Part shown: piece after piece, positions 32,675-42,970 of the stretch
Layout of the letters: every line of letters begins with the position of its first letter
How positions within the stretch are numbered: the stretch's first letter is position 1
Origin: Perkinsus marinus ATCC 50983
Taxonomy: Eukaryota; Perkinsozoa; Perkinsida; Perkinsidae
Direction: 5' to 3'
Length of the DNA: 64,000 bases
Assembly: GCF_000006405.1 (NCBI RefSeq)
Contig: NW_003216446.1
Location: forward strand, 166,417 to 230,416
Position numbers and translations under genes: made by a program
The notes under the pieces: model-generated
Databases searched by the model: none
Seen by the model: only the letters and a program-made list of their open reading frames with translations
Told to the model about the DNA's origin: nothing

Positions 32675-34845
32675 CTACAGAGGCGAACGGCCGAGGTATT
32701 CACGGCAGTTCTCAGTAATGGTCTCAACAACACTGTGCAGTTGCGTAGGGGTGTTCCGATCCAGCATGTTGCTTATCCGTACCTGAAGATGTCTTCATAG
32801 AACTTGAACATGATGAACAGTTTCTACATCAAGAGTGAGAGGATCATGGTCAGACATCTTGTAGAAGTGGGCGTACTGGGAATCCTCTGGTAGCTCACTA
32901 GGTGGGTCAACCCCAGCCAGTTTACACGTCTCATAAGCCCAGCATCTCGGTACGTTACGGAGAGTATACCCTCCTCCACCGAGCACGATCATTGGTAACT
33001 GACAAGCCATGGTGATGGTAGAAGCTCACGACTGCCTCCCTACTCCATAGGACGCGAGATGCATCACCGTCTCTGAGTGACCAACATGCGATAGATTAAA
33101 GCAGCCGAGTCGATCGCCAGCCAAGGAGTCCGCACCTATCAAGAATATTATACCACTTATTATCGAGTCGGAACGCTCGATAACTTTGTCACACTGCTAT
33201 CCATTGACCGTGACCCGCGCGCGGTGTTGCACACACACCTATAGACTTCCCACCCAATCATGAATACGCACAGGATTCGACTGAGTATTAGTGACTCCGC
33301 TTCGCTGTCCACACCATGGTAGACCAACAGGACGGTATAATAAGTAACGTAGTGCTTCCCCACCTACCCATCTGAGACACGATAGCCTCGGGTTTGAACT
33401 TCTCAAAAGCGGCATCAATAACTCTCTTGAATACCTCAATATACCTAACAGGAGACTCCACAATCAATGCCATGATCCTCCTCCACCTCGCCTACGTTGC
33501 ATCCCCGATTCCTTCATGGAGTGGTACGTTAATAGCATGCCCTCGGCCACTACCAAGACCAATGTCGTTTATCGCCCCTGTAGACGGGAAGAAGCCGTTA
33601 CCGTACTTGTGGAAAGATATCGTTAAGACCTGTATAAACCGATTCTGCTGCTGTTGCTGCTGATGTGAGTGAGGAGTGGTATGACCTTATCCGTTGTGAA
33701 AAAGGCCTCCTCCACACCGTCCCCATGGTGGATGTCCACATCGATGTAAACTACACGTTTGAAGCCTTGACGTAGCAGCTCTATAATCTGAGCATTATAC
33801 CGTCAAGAAACGAAGCCGCTCCATATTCTCGAACTATACGAGACCGCTGAGATTTCAGTTGAACATACTCAGGTGAGTACTACCCCCACAACGCAGTCAT
33901 TGACGTAGCAGAAGCCCGAGGCTGCGCTCTGTTTGGCGTGATGCATTCCTCCATGAAAGTTGAGGCAAATACGATCTTTCCCCTCCGCCAATCGACGTGC
34001 TGCCGATACCGTCAATGTGGTATAGAGGTTACAGAACTCATACCTACAAGCCAATAACCCTGGTTCGAACCCCGGACATGTCATTTTTACATGTTACTGA
34101 AACCCGGACAGTCTCCTTCATGCCCTCCCTGACGATCTCCCACTGTGGGCCTGCCAGCGTCCACCGAAATATTGTACCTCAACAGACCACCCATTCACCA
34201 AAGAGATCATCCCCTCCATGCCTACTTTGAGAGTATCCGCTGACTCGCCTCAGGCGTGGTGAGGTAACCAATACCCCCAGTGGCTCGGTACAGGCCGACT
34301 TGACGGACAGTCTCTAGATAATCACTTGAATGGAAATAGGACATAACCTGAGGCGACGTCGACTGTTATAACGACGACGACGACGACGAAGTCATTACGC
34401 CATGATCGAGCCGACCACTGATCTGATCCTCATCCTTCATCTCCTTATCACGAGAATCTTCAACGACATTGACGGGACAGTTGGTGCTCCGTAAGATGTC
34501 CACCACCTACAGATAGATATCTGGTTCGATCCCGGCACCTGTCATTATTACCATTGCCGCTCGACAGGTCTTCATCGGATGTGACGAGCCCAACGAATAC
34601 ATCTCCAACGACTCTACACAAAAAAAAGAACATCCCCACCTCCACTTTACCTAATTATCCGATAATTTAGCACAATCGTAGAGCACCACGATTTCTCTCC
34701 AAAGAACCCTGGATCGATTCCTCGTATTACCATCGAATAATAGACTAACTCCATCCTTAGGCCGCTTCGAGCCGTCTATCAGTGTGGACATATGACAGAA
34801 CAACTCCGATAAACGCTCAACCCTTCTCCCCAATAACTCAACCAT
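32675..34845 (-). CDS. Class I histone deacetylase (RPD3/HDAC1 type)
   Basis: This zinc-dependent enzyme removes acetyl groups from histone lysines in the nucleus. In order: start ATG 34845; [16 protein letters not shown] and [13 protein letters not shown] (the HDAC 'GHPMKPHR' region, diverged); [33 protein letters not shown] then [28 protein letters not shown] (active-site His pair); [18 protein letters not shown] (zinc Asp and His); [51 protein letters not shown]; and a C-terminal [18 protein letters not shown] with the stop at 32675. Introns of 45-51 bases are removed to give this order; two (34044-34090 and 34507-34551) are tRNA-like elements. Catalytic residues are kept, so it should be active. 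It starts 62 bases after a small gene on the same strand. Confidence 0.9.
34044..34090 (+). repeat. 47-base intron made of a tRNA-3'-half-like element (antisense)
   Basis: The plus strand: ACCCTGGTTCGAACCCCGG then ACATGTCATTTTTAC. On the gene strand it runs GTAAAAATGACATG to GCTTGTAG. The junction DCPGFSNM / YEFCNLY is fixed by the deacetylase sequence. Confidence 0.82.
34507..34551 (+). repeat. 45-base intron made of a tRNA-3'-half-like element (antisense)
   Basis: The plus strand: TCTGGTTCGATCCCGGCACC then TGTCATTATTAC. Its right half resembles the intron at 34044-34090 in the same gene. It joins MKTCRAAM to VVDILRS. Confidence 0.82.
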
Positions 34846-34907
34846 CCCTTTTCGAAACTACCATCGACCACAGGAGATTAACCCCGCCGCGCTGCCTTTG
34901 ACCACCT

Positions 34908-35370
34908 CTACTTGGGAGGGTTACTAACCATGAACCCTCCCTGACCATAAGCCTCAGCCGCCGCTATCGCCGCCTTCTGATCCCTCCTAGTGCCGTACAT
35001 CATCGACGCCAACTAATAGCACGAGCCTTGGAATACAGTCATCATAGTCGTATTACCTTAATGCCGATAAAGGCTACCACGAAGGGCGCTTGAGTACCCC
35101 AGGAGCCGGCCCGATGAGCGTAGAAGAATCGACCTAGGCAAAATGATGATGCTTATAAAACATAAACAATCGACGCTTACCGAAATGCCTGTGGGTGAAC
35201 TGTTGAGCTGACGAGGCCATCTTAGCATTTAGCTCCGCTCCAGTGAGGTTCTACCAGAATATCTCACCAACCGGTAACCGCAATAGTAGGAGTACCTTGT
35301 TGGCCTTCCAAAGGCTCGTCCACCACTTTATGCCGATCGGGTGAGGATGTAGGGTGAAGAGACCGGACAT
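34908..35370 (-). CDS. 108-residue protein encoded by four exons
   Basis: Exons 35370-35296, 35250-35181, 35133-35057 and 35012-34908 are separated by GT-AG introns of 45, 47 and 44 bases. They join into one frame starting MSGLFTLHPHPIGIKWW and ending GGFMVSNPPK before TAG. The middle contains HFGRFFYAHRAGSWGTQAPF and a hydrophobic VVAFIGIKLASMMYG, possibly one membrane segment; the rest is basic. No exon is long enough to stand out as an open frame. A small organellar or membrane-complex subunit is conceivable, but I do not recognise it. Confidence 0.65.
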
Positions 35371-35584
35371 TACGATGAGAAAAACCTCACAAAAATAGGC
35401 AAACCCTGAGCCGACGAGATCTCGCAAATCGGTGGGACATGAAAAATATAATGTAATTGGCCATATGCTGCTGCGTTAGCTACACTCTCATCGTTCGATG
35501 AAGAATTTGGTCGCCCTCCAGAACGGAGTCTTCAGCGGTACTAAAAGGAAACACCTCACCACCTCACCGAGAAACGCCCACTTC

Positions 35585-36940
35585 TTACCTCAAGATGCAA
35601 TCAATAGTCGCTTGCGCGTCCTTGCGCCCTTTCCTGACGACTCTAGCTTCCTTCATGAGCAGACTCCCAGGCCTCTCATCGCCGCCTTCGGACGGTTGGA
35701 AGGGTAAAGGAGTAGTGATGGGCGTCTCTGCCGAATGGTCCTCCCTCGTGGGCTCATCCACAATACGGCAGTTGAGCGTCCAAGTGACTCGTGTGAGGTC
35801 GTCACCGTCGAGGACGAAGAAGTCAAAGACGATTTGATGAGAGACTTTCACCGCCCCTGGCAGAGTGAAGGAAGGCGACTCCTCTACTGGAATGTACAGA
35901 GGAACTGTCGAGCTCGTCAAACCACATTCATGGACTGACGGTAGGACGCATTCCGATACCGCAATTCGGTGAACTCCCACGAGCTCATCTCCAGACCGCT
36001 CAGTGCGGACAAGGCGTACTCTGAGGTGTTCCGTGGGGATGCTGCCCTTAGTGGTAGAGAACCTCACGCTGATGGTCATGGGCGAATCTAGGTCGACGTA
36101 GAGGAGCCTCTCGGAAAGATTCCAACGGCCACTCACTGAGATCTCCCCGACCGGCGCTTTGTTGAAACTGATGGAGAAATGCTTCTTCCCAAAAGTGGCC
36201 GTACTGCTTTCAAGCTCAGCTGCCGCCTCCTTTCGAGCCGCCCAAGTGAGCAGCCGATCTTCGACCAGATCGTAGCTGCCAAAGATGGAGTCGCGCCGAG
36301 GGATGCATCGAACGGCCCTTCCCACGCACTTCAGGCCGCCTCGCTCGCACGTGACCCTCAGGGGCGTTTTTGATTCAAAAACCGTAGAATTGGCGCTAGC
36401 AGCGACTATGATGTAGTAGCGAACGATAGTGTACTTGCCAGTGAAGGAGGGTGGCAGTAGATGAGGCAGCGTGAAGTGGAAGACGGCTTGACGAGACTCC
36501 TTTGGGTCAATCTGGACAGCCAAGATCTCGGGCGAGGTCGAAAACAGCAACGCTGATGAGCTCGAAAGACGCTGCTCGGCAGGGACGTAACCGTGGGTGG
36601 AGGCGATCGAGGGTCGAGAGGCTTCTTCTGGAGAACGGAAACTGAAAAGGACACATATCGGACATATTCCGTATCTTACCATGGTCAACCTAAGATACTC
36701 CGGTTCTACCCATGCCTACCTGAGCTTGTCTCGATCGAGTCGAGCCCCATGTAGACCAAGGACCTCCCCACAGGCTTGTGCCAAGAGCCAGTCCACTCGG
36801 GTGCTCTCGAAGCCTGGGCCAAGCCCTACAACAACCTCTACCTCATCACCAGGTTGATACCTCCCTTCGGAAAGGGCCACTTCGATAAGTCGGGACTTCA
36901 GCGGACCTCCTTGGAAGTCCGCATTAGAGGCCTTCTTCAT
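35585..36940 (-). CDS. Rgp1 homologue (RAB6 guanine exchange complex subunit), two exons
   Basis: Rgp1 pairs with Ric1 to activate Rab6/Ypt6 at the Golgi. The first exon (36940-36720) has GRYQPGDEVEVVVGLGPGFE and CGEVLGLHGARLDRD. The second continues with a long arrestin-like fold, including FHFTLPHLLPPSFTGKYTIV then RYYIIVA, which matches the Rgp1 signature 'LPPSyrG..v.Y.Y', and FGKKHFSISFNKAPVGEISV. The 78-base intron between them (36642-36719) carries the hairpin element. The assignment is by motif, and arrestin-like relatives are the alternative. It is transcribed divergently from eIF3a. Confidence 0.7.
36642..36719 (+). repeat. 78-base intron containing hairpin element, antisense to the gene
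   Basis: The plus strand has TCGGACATATTCCGTATCTT, then GGTCAACCTAAGATACTCC. On the gene strand the intron starts GTAGGCATGG, with the element's GTATCTT 21 bases in, and ends TTTTCAG. Confidence 0.85.
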
Positions 36941-37265
36941 TTCCGACTGTAGGATTAGTCAATTTGCTGCAACGATTATGCTCGGGCGCGCGCTAAATCA
37001 AAACTTGATCGATTTGTTGGGAAAGTGGAGGTTGAGGAGAGCTGCATCTTAGGTTGGCCTAAGGATGATACGGAAGAGGTCCGCGTGCGGCACGCTGGGG
37101 TTATGATCCTATCTCAGGAAAAAGGAGGAATTCTGGTAGACTTTGGTAATAATGGAGGGCGAATTTGAAATCTGAATGTTGCTTTTCCGGACCTGTTTTG
37201 TATCTTACCCGAAGCGACCTCGGATACGTTAGGTTGTTGTTGTTGCCACTCTTCCTTCCTCATTC
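36941..37265. promoter_or_regulatory. Shared divergent promoter of Rgp1 and eIF3a with two facing hairpin elements
   Basis: These 325 bases separate two divergent start codons. Copies of the hairpin element lie at 37045-37083 (antisense to eIF3a) and 37187-37227 (CGGACCTGTTTTGTATCTT then GACCTCGGATACG, sense). They may be 5' UTR introns, trans-splice acceptors or regulatory hairpins. No TATA box is evident. Confidence 0.55.
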
Positions 37266-40200
37266 ATGAGCTACTATATTCGGCCTGAGGCTGTACTAAA
37301 GCGAGCCGATGAGCTCATCGAGATCGGCGAATACCAAGCCGCCATCGATTTACTCGGGCAAGCGGCTTCATCTCGTCGCTTTAAATACAACTTCACGCCG
37401 GCAGTCGAGGCTATTATGGACAAGTTCCTCAGACTATGTGTGCAGATGAAGCAGGTCAGGCAGGCTAAGGAAGGTAGGAAGAATCTTTAGCTTGAGCATG
37501 GAAGATTCAAAAGAGGTCCGACTCTGTCACACCTGCCTTCAGGTCTTATCCAGTATCGATCTATCACCCAGCATACTCAAGTGCAGTCGTTGGAGGACAT
37601 GCTGACCCTCTTCCGTACCCTCAGTGAGGAGAGGATGGAGAAGGCCGGGCAGAAATGCTCGGTGGTCATCACCGGCGATTCCCCCGACCCCATTACCCCG
37701 GACAGCGTCATGTTAGCGTCTTTGGGCCAGGACCCGACCGACCACGATGAGATAGAGTTTAGGGAGGCTGTCAGGGACATGTGGGAGACCTATAGGACGG
37801 TTTTGGAGACGGTCCGGACTAACGCTAAGTTGGAGGGCTTGTACTACTCTACCGCGTATAAGGCATTGGAGTTCGTCAAGAAGCAGAATAGGCGAGTGGT
37901 ATGTATATTGGGCTCTCATGGGGAAGGTCGTGGGTTCGTTTATTGTTGGTGGTTTTTAGGAGGCTAAACGTCTTTGTGACCTCTTCCGTTCTCACTGGGC
38001 GAGCGCTAAGAAGCCCATGACGAGTATCGGAGCCAGCCAGAACATCAACCCCAACGACCCTGGTGTTGTCTCTAGGGTACGTGAAGGGACGCCCTGCCCT
38101 GTCAACCACCTCTGGGCGGCAGGTCCTCGCCCTCCGCTTTGCTTGCGTCAATACGGCCATGGACATGGGCTTGTGGAGTCTGGCATTCACCGTCTTAGAG
38201 GACGTCCATACCTTCATCTCAAAAAAGCGACCGGCACCAACGGCTATTCAACTACTACAGTGAGGAACCTTCACGTTCACGTTGCCTCGAAGGGCCTCGC
38301 ATGTTAGGTACTTCGATCGCCTTTCCAACGTGTTGGGATCCACTTACATGATGGAATCTATCAACCCACGCTCCCTTGCTGACAATGATACCCATCAAGC
38401 CGTTCAGAGACTCTTCCATGCCCAGGCCTTGCTGAAGTACCGCAGCCTACCAATACCACTCTCCTGGTTAATCCTACTTAATAGGTACCTCTACCTCCTA
38501 CGACAAGTACGAACACAGCATTCGAGTGCTGACCCTAGTGGTGTTGATGCTCAAGAGGGGGTAGCGGACTTACCATCACTGGAGGCCACAGCGGCTAGGA
38601 CCGTCCTTGCTATATTGGCGGTCTCTCCTACTAGCCGAGGCTTTATGGGAGTCTCGCCTTCTGTTGGCGAACGAGCTGATAGGTTGGACGCTCTCTTGGT
38701 GAGTGGGGATGGTGGCGTCACAGGTGTGGGCCTATTGTGAATCTTTGTAGGGCCGAGATGTGATGCCAACTCGGGAGTCTCTCGAGGCGGAGTTGATCGA
38801 GAAGAAGGGCATCGAGCTGGCGCCAGCTGATGTGAGGAAGCTTTTCGAGGCGATCACCACTGCCGAGCAAAAGGCTGATACTGCGGGGACTGTCGATGAT
38901 GGTCTTTGGTGAGTCTTGGACTTGTGGGGGAGGGGTTGGAAGTGTATGGCTTGATGTCAGCGCGAAGATCGATGGTATGTTGAAGGCCCTCCCCGAGGCC
39001 TGCTGTGGAGCATACGCCCCCTCTATAAGACGCAATGTGGTGGAGCTTGTTGTATCGAGCATGGCTCAGGTGGTTAGGGTGTTGGTCTAAGGATCCTATG
39101 GTATCGGGTTCAATTCCTGGCCTCCTCAGACGCCTAATAAGTCTACAACGTATGACGACATTTCGAGAGTCACCAGCACCTGCGGGACCATTGCGGATAT
39201 CACTGACCTCATTGACAGGGCTTCCTCTAAGGGTCCTATCGTCGTCAAGGACGAACAAGACGCTGTTGAGAAGCGCATGGTAGGCGGCGGCATGCGGGGT
39301 AGGGGGGAAACGATTGGGCCTTGTAGATCCCTGTGGTTGATGATGCTACTTCTACGTTGCATTTCGAAGTGTTGTCGGAGAAGGCCGCAGTGGCGACTGC
39401 TGATGGTGAGGCTCAGACTAGTCTCAAGTTGGAGGACTACACTCAGGGCAATAAGGAGAGGGCTGGTAGTGGCTATGGTAGCGTGGGAAAGGACGGATGA
39501 TCATGTTGTTGGTGCTGTTAGAGAGGGAGGCTGCTCGGGCTGCTGCCGCGTTGAAGGCAGCGCAGGAAGCCGCTGCAGCTGAGAAGAAGCGTGCAGAGGA
39601 GAGTAGGAAGAAGAAGTTGATGGAGAGGCAGGAGATGGAGGCTCGAAAGAAGGTATGGGAAGGAGGTCTCGGGTTCGATCCCGGCATGCTGCATTTTAGG
39701 ACCTCCCTCGTACTACTGCGATGTTGGAGTCTGTCAAGCAGCAGGCTAAGGCGTTCGGTAAGGCTGTGGATTTGATTGTTTTTCTATCAGAATTGATGCA
39801 GGACCTAACCACGTTACCACCATCACTATTGATGGCAAGGCTCGGGATGTACAGACTATCGCCGACCACGAGGTCATCAAGATCGATCGTCAAGAGTAAG
39901 CAGCCTCTCTCGATAGTCCTCTATAATGCTCGTTTCCTCAGGCTCGATGACGTCCGTAGGAAGCAGTTGTTGAAGGAGCGTACGATCAGGATTAAGTAGG
40001 CGTGGTGGCGGCGGCGGCGGCGGAAATGGTAATTTTATTGCTCAGTTTCCGACGAGAAGAGTCCAAGCGTGTGGAGTATACAGAGCGAGCCATTCGTGAG
40101 AAGGAAGGCCCACATATTCGAACTTGGAGGGAACACGTTGATATCAACAGGATGAAGCGTTATGAGGAGCTGCAGGCCCAGAGGTGAGGACGACGAGGGC

Positions 40201-40864
40201 GAGCTCCTCTGATGGGCTTATGGTCAATGCCAGGCAAGCGGCTATGGAGGAGCTCATCGCGAGTCGCAAGGAGGATAAGGCTGCATTGAAGCCAGCGATG
40301 TCTGTGGTAGAAGGATGGATATCTGAGAGGATGACTGAGCGCGATGAGGTGATGATCCTTCTCGAGTGGGGATGGTCATCAGGGAGTTTTCTTTTCAGAA
40401 GCGTATGAAGAAGATCGAGGAAGCTCGATCGGCGTGGAAGGCTAGGATGGTGAGAGAGAAGCTCGAGCGAGCACTCAATAAGCTAGCATCGTTCGAGAGT
40501 CAAAAGCAGCAGGAGGAGGAAGATGAAGAGGAATCTCTGTAAGTGTCCAACCGCTGCGTTGCTGTACTTGGTTGTGTAGGAGGAGGAGTACCTCGGCAGC
40601 CTCTGGATCCCCTCGTAAGGCAAGCGCCTCCCCCTCGGCCAGAGTCATCAGTCGTGGAGGTGGCCTCGGTCTCAGCACTGATGTCGCGGCTAGTCGCAAC
40701 GCCTTCAAGATGGTAGTAGGATTTCATTGGCTCGCGGTCATGGAAATGCCTTCTACTTTCAGCACGCTCGTGAGTCCTCGCCTGAGCCAGAGGATGGTGG
40801 TAGCTGGAGAAGGCCAGCGGCTGCGGCTAGCAGGTTTGGTGCGGCCTCTTCGGCTGGCAAGTAA
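37266..40864 (+). CDS. EIF3A: Eukaryotic translation initiation factor 3 subunit A
   Basis: eIF3a is the largest core subunit of the eIF3 complex that loads mRNA on the 40S ribosome. The N-terminus SYYIRPEAVLKRADELIEIG and VEAIMDKFLRLCVQMKQVRQ matches the family, joined to EGLIQYRSITQHTQVQSLED. Further on come ALRFACVNTAMDMGLWSLAF then VLEDVHTFISKKRP, PTRESLEAELIEKKG, and the Ala/Lys/Glu-rich spectrin-like region (EREAARAAAALKAAQEAAAA) with VEYTERAIREKEGPHI, which matches 'YFERAKRLEE' of other eIF3a proteins. The tail is Ser/Pro-rich and ends RFGAASSAGK at 40864. There are more than a dozen exons with introns mostly 46-69 bases; four (37474-37542, 38699-38750, 39070-39129, 39653-39699) are repeat-derived. 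A 33-base intron may be used near 39760. Confidence 0.92.
37474..37542 (+). repeat. 69-base intron containing hairpin element (antisense)
   Basis: It starts GTAGGAAGAATCTTTAGC, then GGAAGATTCAAAAGAGGTCC, and ends TGCCTTCAG. It joins QAKEG to LIQYRS of eIF3a. Confidence 0.85.
38699..38750 (+). repeat. 52-base intron containing hairpin element (sense, diverged)
   Basis: GTGAGTGGGGATGG, then GTGGGCCTATTGTGAATCTT and TGTAG. The next exon bases GGCCGAGATGTGATGCC still resemble the distal half of the element. It joins RLDALL to GRDVMPTRESL of eIF3a. Confidence 0.75.
39070..39129 (+). repeat. 60-base intron resembling most of a tRNA (sense)
   Basis: GTGGTTAGGGTGTTGG, TCTAAGGATCC, then ATCGGGTTCAATTCCTGG and CCTCCTCAG. 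The preceding exon bases TGGCTCAG with the intron's GTGG make a perfect A-box; GGTTCAATTCC is a B-box. It joins SSMAQ to TPNKSTTYDD in eIF3a. Confidence 0.8.
39653..39699 (+). repeat. 47-base intron made of a tRNA-3'-half-like element (sense)
   Basis: GTATGGGAAGGAGGTCTC, GGGTTCGATCCCGGCATG, ending GCATTTTAG. The T-arm CTCGGG TTCGATC CCGG pairs well. It joins EARKK to DLPRTTAML in the charged region of eIF3a. Confidence 0.78.
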
Positions 40865-41500
40865 GAGGGAGTGTCACTTGCAATCTTGGTTAATCTTGCA
40901 TTTCCTCAAGATACGTCCCTCCGTCCCGACGCGGTCTGCCCGCTGGACGAGACGCTGATGGCTTCACTGAAGTCCGTCGTCATTAGATGGTCGTCGTCTT
41001 CGCCGCCGCCGCCTCGTCCTTGGTGGTTGGGAAGTTGTGCGCATCATCATCATCATCATCTTGAAGTACCAACATCACTGCTATTCCTGTTTCCACTACT
41101 TCATTACGTCACTACGGTATGTGGTGTTGAAGTCAAATTAATGATGGTTGAGAGGCTTGGATGCTCTCTTCAGTGGGGCAGAGTCTTCTAAGGCTTCGTG
41201 TTGGTGTCAGCAGGGGATCGCGATTTCACATTTGCTACAGATCATTGGTATCAGTTTTGATAACCTTTGTTTTTATTCACTTGTTGATATGAGTCGATGC
41301 ATTGTTGAAATGATCAGTAATTTCATTAGAACCCGAGGTGATTCGGTGAAAGTCGGCGGAAAAATAAAAAATTGCCAACTTTTTTTTCTAAAAAAGTGCG
41401 TAAATTATTGAAAATTTGGGCGCAACATTACATTTACCTGAAAATGCTGTGAACGCTACAGTTTCAGATTGAAATACAAGAAGCAGTTTTCGAATATTTC
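40865..41500. other. Intergenic between eIF3a and ADAT1
   Basis: It has a CAT run near 41041-41060 and AT-rich sequence from 41220. No gene is supported. Confidence 0.5.
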
Positions 41501-42658
41501 ATGTCGACCTCGACGCCACCCTCCTCTGAAAAGGCGTCCTTGCGATCTGCTGAGAAATCACGTGTCTCGACGTGTGCGTTCGCGGATAGAATTGCAACAG
41601 CAGTGGTGGGAGTCTACAGGACTCTGACAGGAACGACAGCAGAGTCCGCGATGGCTCCTAACGTCCTGGCAGGATTTGTCGTTTTTGATGAAAAAAGCGA
41701 CAAAATGGAGGTGGTAGCCTTGGCTGTGGGTACGAAGTATCTCCCTCCAGATATTGTGCGAAAAGATGAGGAGGGTCGGAACGAACTTGTGCACGATTGC
41801 CACGCGGAGGTGTTGGCGAGGAACGCTCTACTGAGATGGCTGCGAGACTCCCCTGCTGAGGAGTGGACCGACACCAAGTCGTTGCACATGTACAGTTCCT
41901 CGGCCCCTTGTGGGAATGCTTGCATAAAGCGATGGGTCACCGGGAAGAAGGAGAAGTTCAATGCCGAGGAGAAGTTGTGGTCAACAGCCCAGCATCGAAA
42001 GGTAGAACTACACTCGATTGCCGAGGGACAGGTTGAAGCTACATTCAAAACCGCACAGGGGGATCCTCCTATGAAGGAGTATTTCCCGAAAGGTATCGTC
42101 CGGGCGAGCGCGGTTGACGACCAGCAAGGAAGGATCCTCTCGTGCTCTGACAAGATCGCCTTGTGGAACGTTTTTGGTGTGGGGAAGGTGAATGGCAAGT
42201 CGCTGTTTATGGACTCGATTACGATTGGGAGGAAGTTCTCTCGAGGCTGTTGTGAACGGGCGCTGTGCTGTAGGATGGTTTTCAAGGGGGCCCCGAGGGA
42301 GGTGAGGCATCCGAGTATCCTTTGTAGTGCGGTAAAGCTGCAAGAAGGAGGGATGGACGCTGACAAGGGCGCGGACTTTACTGATGGGGAATGTCGATGG
42401 TGGAGGAGGTGTCGGGAAGGCTCTTGGGAGGGAGAGGTACTCGATGGCAGTACGGGAAGATGTGCTGATGGTGCGGTATCGAAGTTGGCACGATGCCAAG
42501 TATCGGTAGGAGATCATCGAAAGAAAAGGAGTAGGGTTGAGGAGGTTTGCCCTGGCCTGTTCAGTGGAAGACACTCGCCATTCAAGTGCTTGTATGCTCC
42601 GTCCCTTGTGGTTGACTATTTTCTGACGTATTGTGTTGGTAAATCTAAATGTCTTTAG
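41501..42658 (+). CDS. ADAT1: tRNA-specific adenosine deaminase ADAT1/Tad1 family, single exon
   Basis: This enzyme deaminates adenosine 37 of tRNA-Ala to inosine. The 385-residue frame has ALAVGTKYLPPDIV, the zinc and catalytic motif VHDCHAEVLARNALLRWL (His and catalytic Glu), a second zinc ligand in SSSAPCGNACIKRW, and the third in LSCSDKIALWNVFGVG, the editase-type arrangement. LFMDSITIGRKFS follows, and FKGAPREVRHPSI. Both zinc cysteines and the Glu are present. Uniquely among its neighbours it appears intron-free. The C-terminal 100 residues are less conserved, so the last exon border could be misjudged. The ATG at 41501 is the first in frame and follows an AT-rich leader. Confidence 0.87.
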   Translation: MSTSTPPSSEKASLRSAEKSRVSTCAFADRIATAVVGVYRTLTGTTAESAMAPNVLAGFVVFDEKSDKMEVVALAVGTKYLPPDIVRKDEEGRNELVHDCHAEVLARNALLRWLRDSPAEEWTDTKSLHMYSSSAPCGNACIKRWVTGKKEKFNAEEKLWSTAQHRKVELHSIAEGQVEATFKTAQGDPPMKEYFPKGIVRASAVDDQQGRILSCSDKIALWNVFGVGKVNGKSLFMDSITIGRKFSRGCCERALCCRMVFKGAPREVRHPSILCSAVKLQEGGMDADKGADFTDGECRWWRRCREGSWEGEVLDGSTGRCADGAVSKLARCQVSVGDHRKKRSRVEEVCPGLFSGRHSPFKCLYAPSLVVDYFLTYCVGKSKCL

Positions 42659-42970
42659 AGTGTATCGCCGTGCGTCTCTGCACACAAGCTGGTTGTCCCC
42701 ATATCTAGCGATGCAACGACGCACTGTAAGTAACAGTACTGTGGTTTTCAATGATCGGTAGCACTGCGGCAGGACTCATGAACTCTTCCAAGTGCCGTTT
42801 GGTTTCTTCAGCTGAGCTCAGGAGTTTTCTCACTTTTAACGCACCATTTAGGTTTGAAGTGTATAAAATTAACGAGAATTCCCCGAGGTTACCTTACTCT
42901 CACCAACGCGCTTGGTTGGACATGCGCATATTCCCCAACACTGCTTATTAGCGCAGTTATTCAACCTGTC

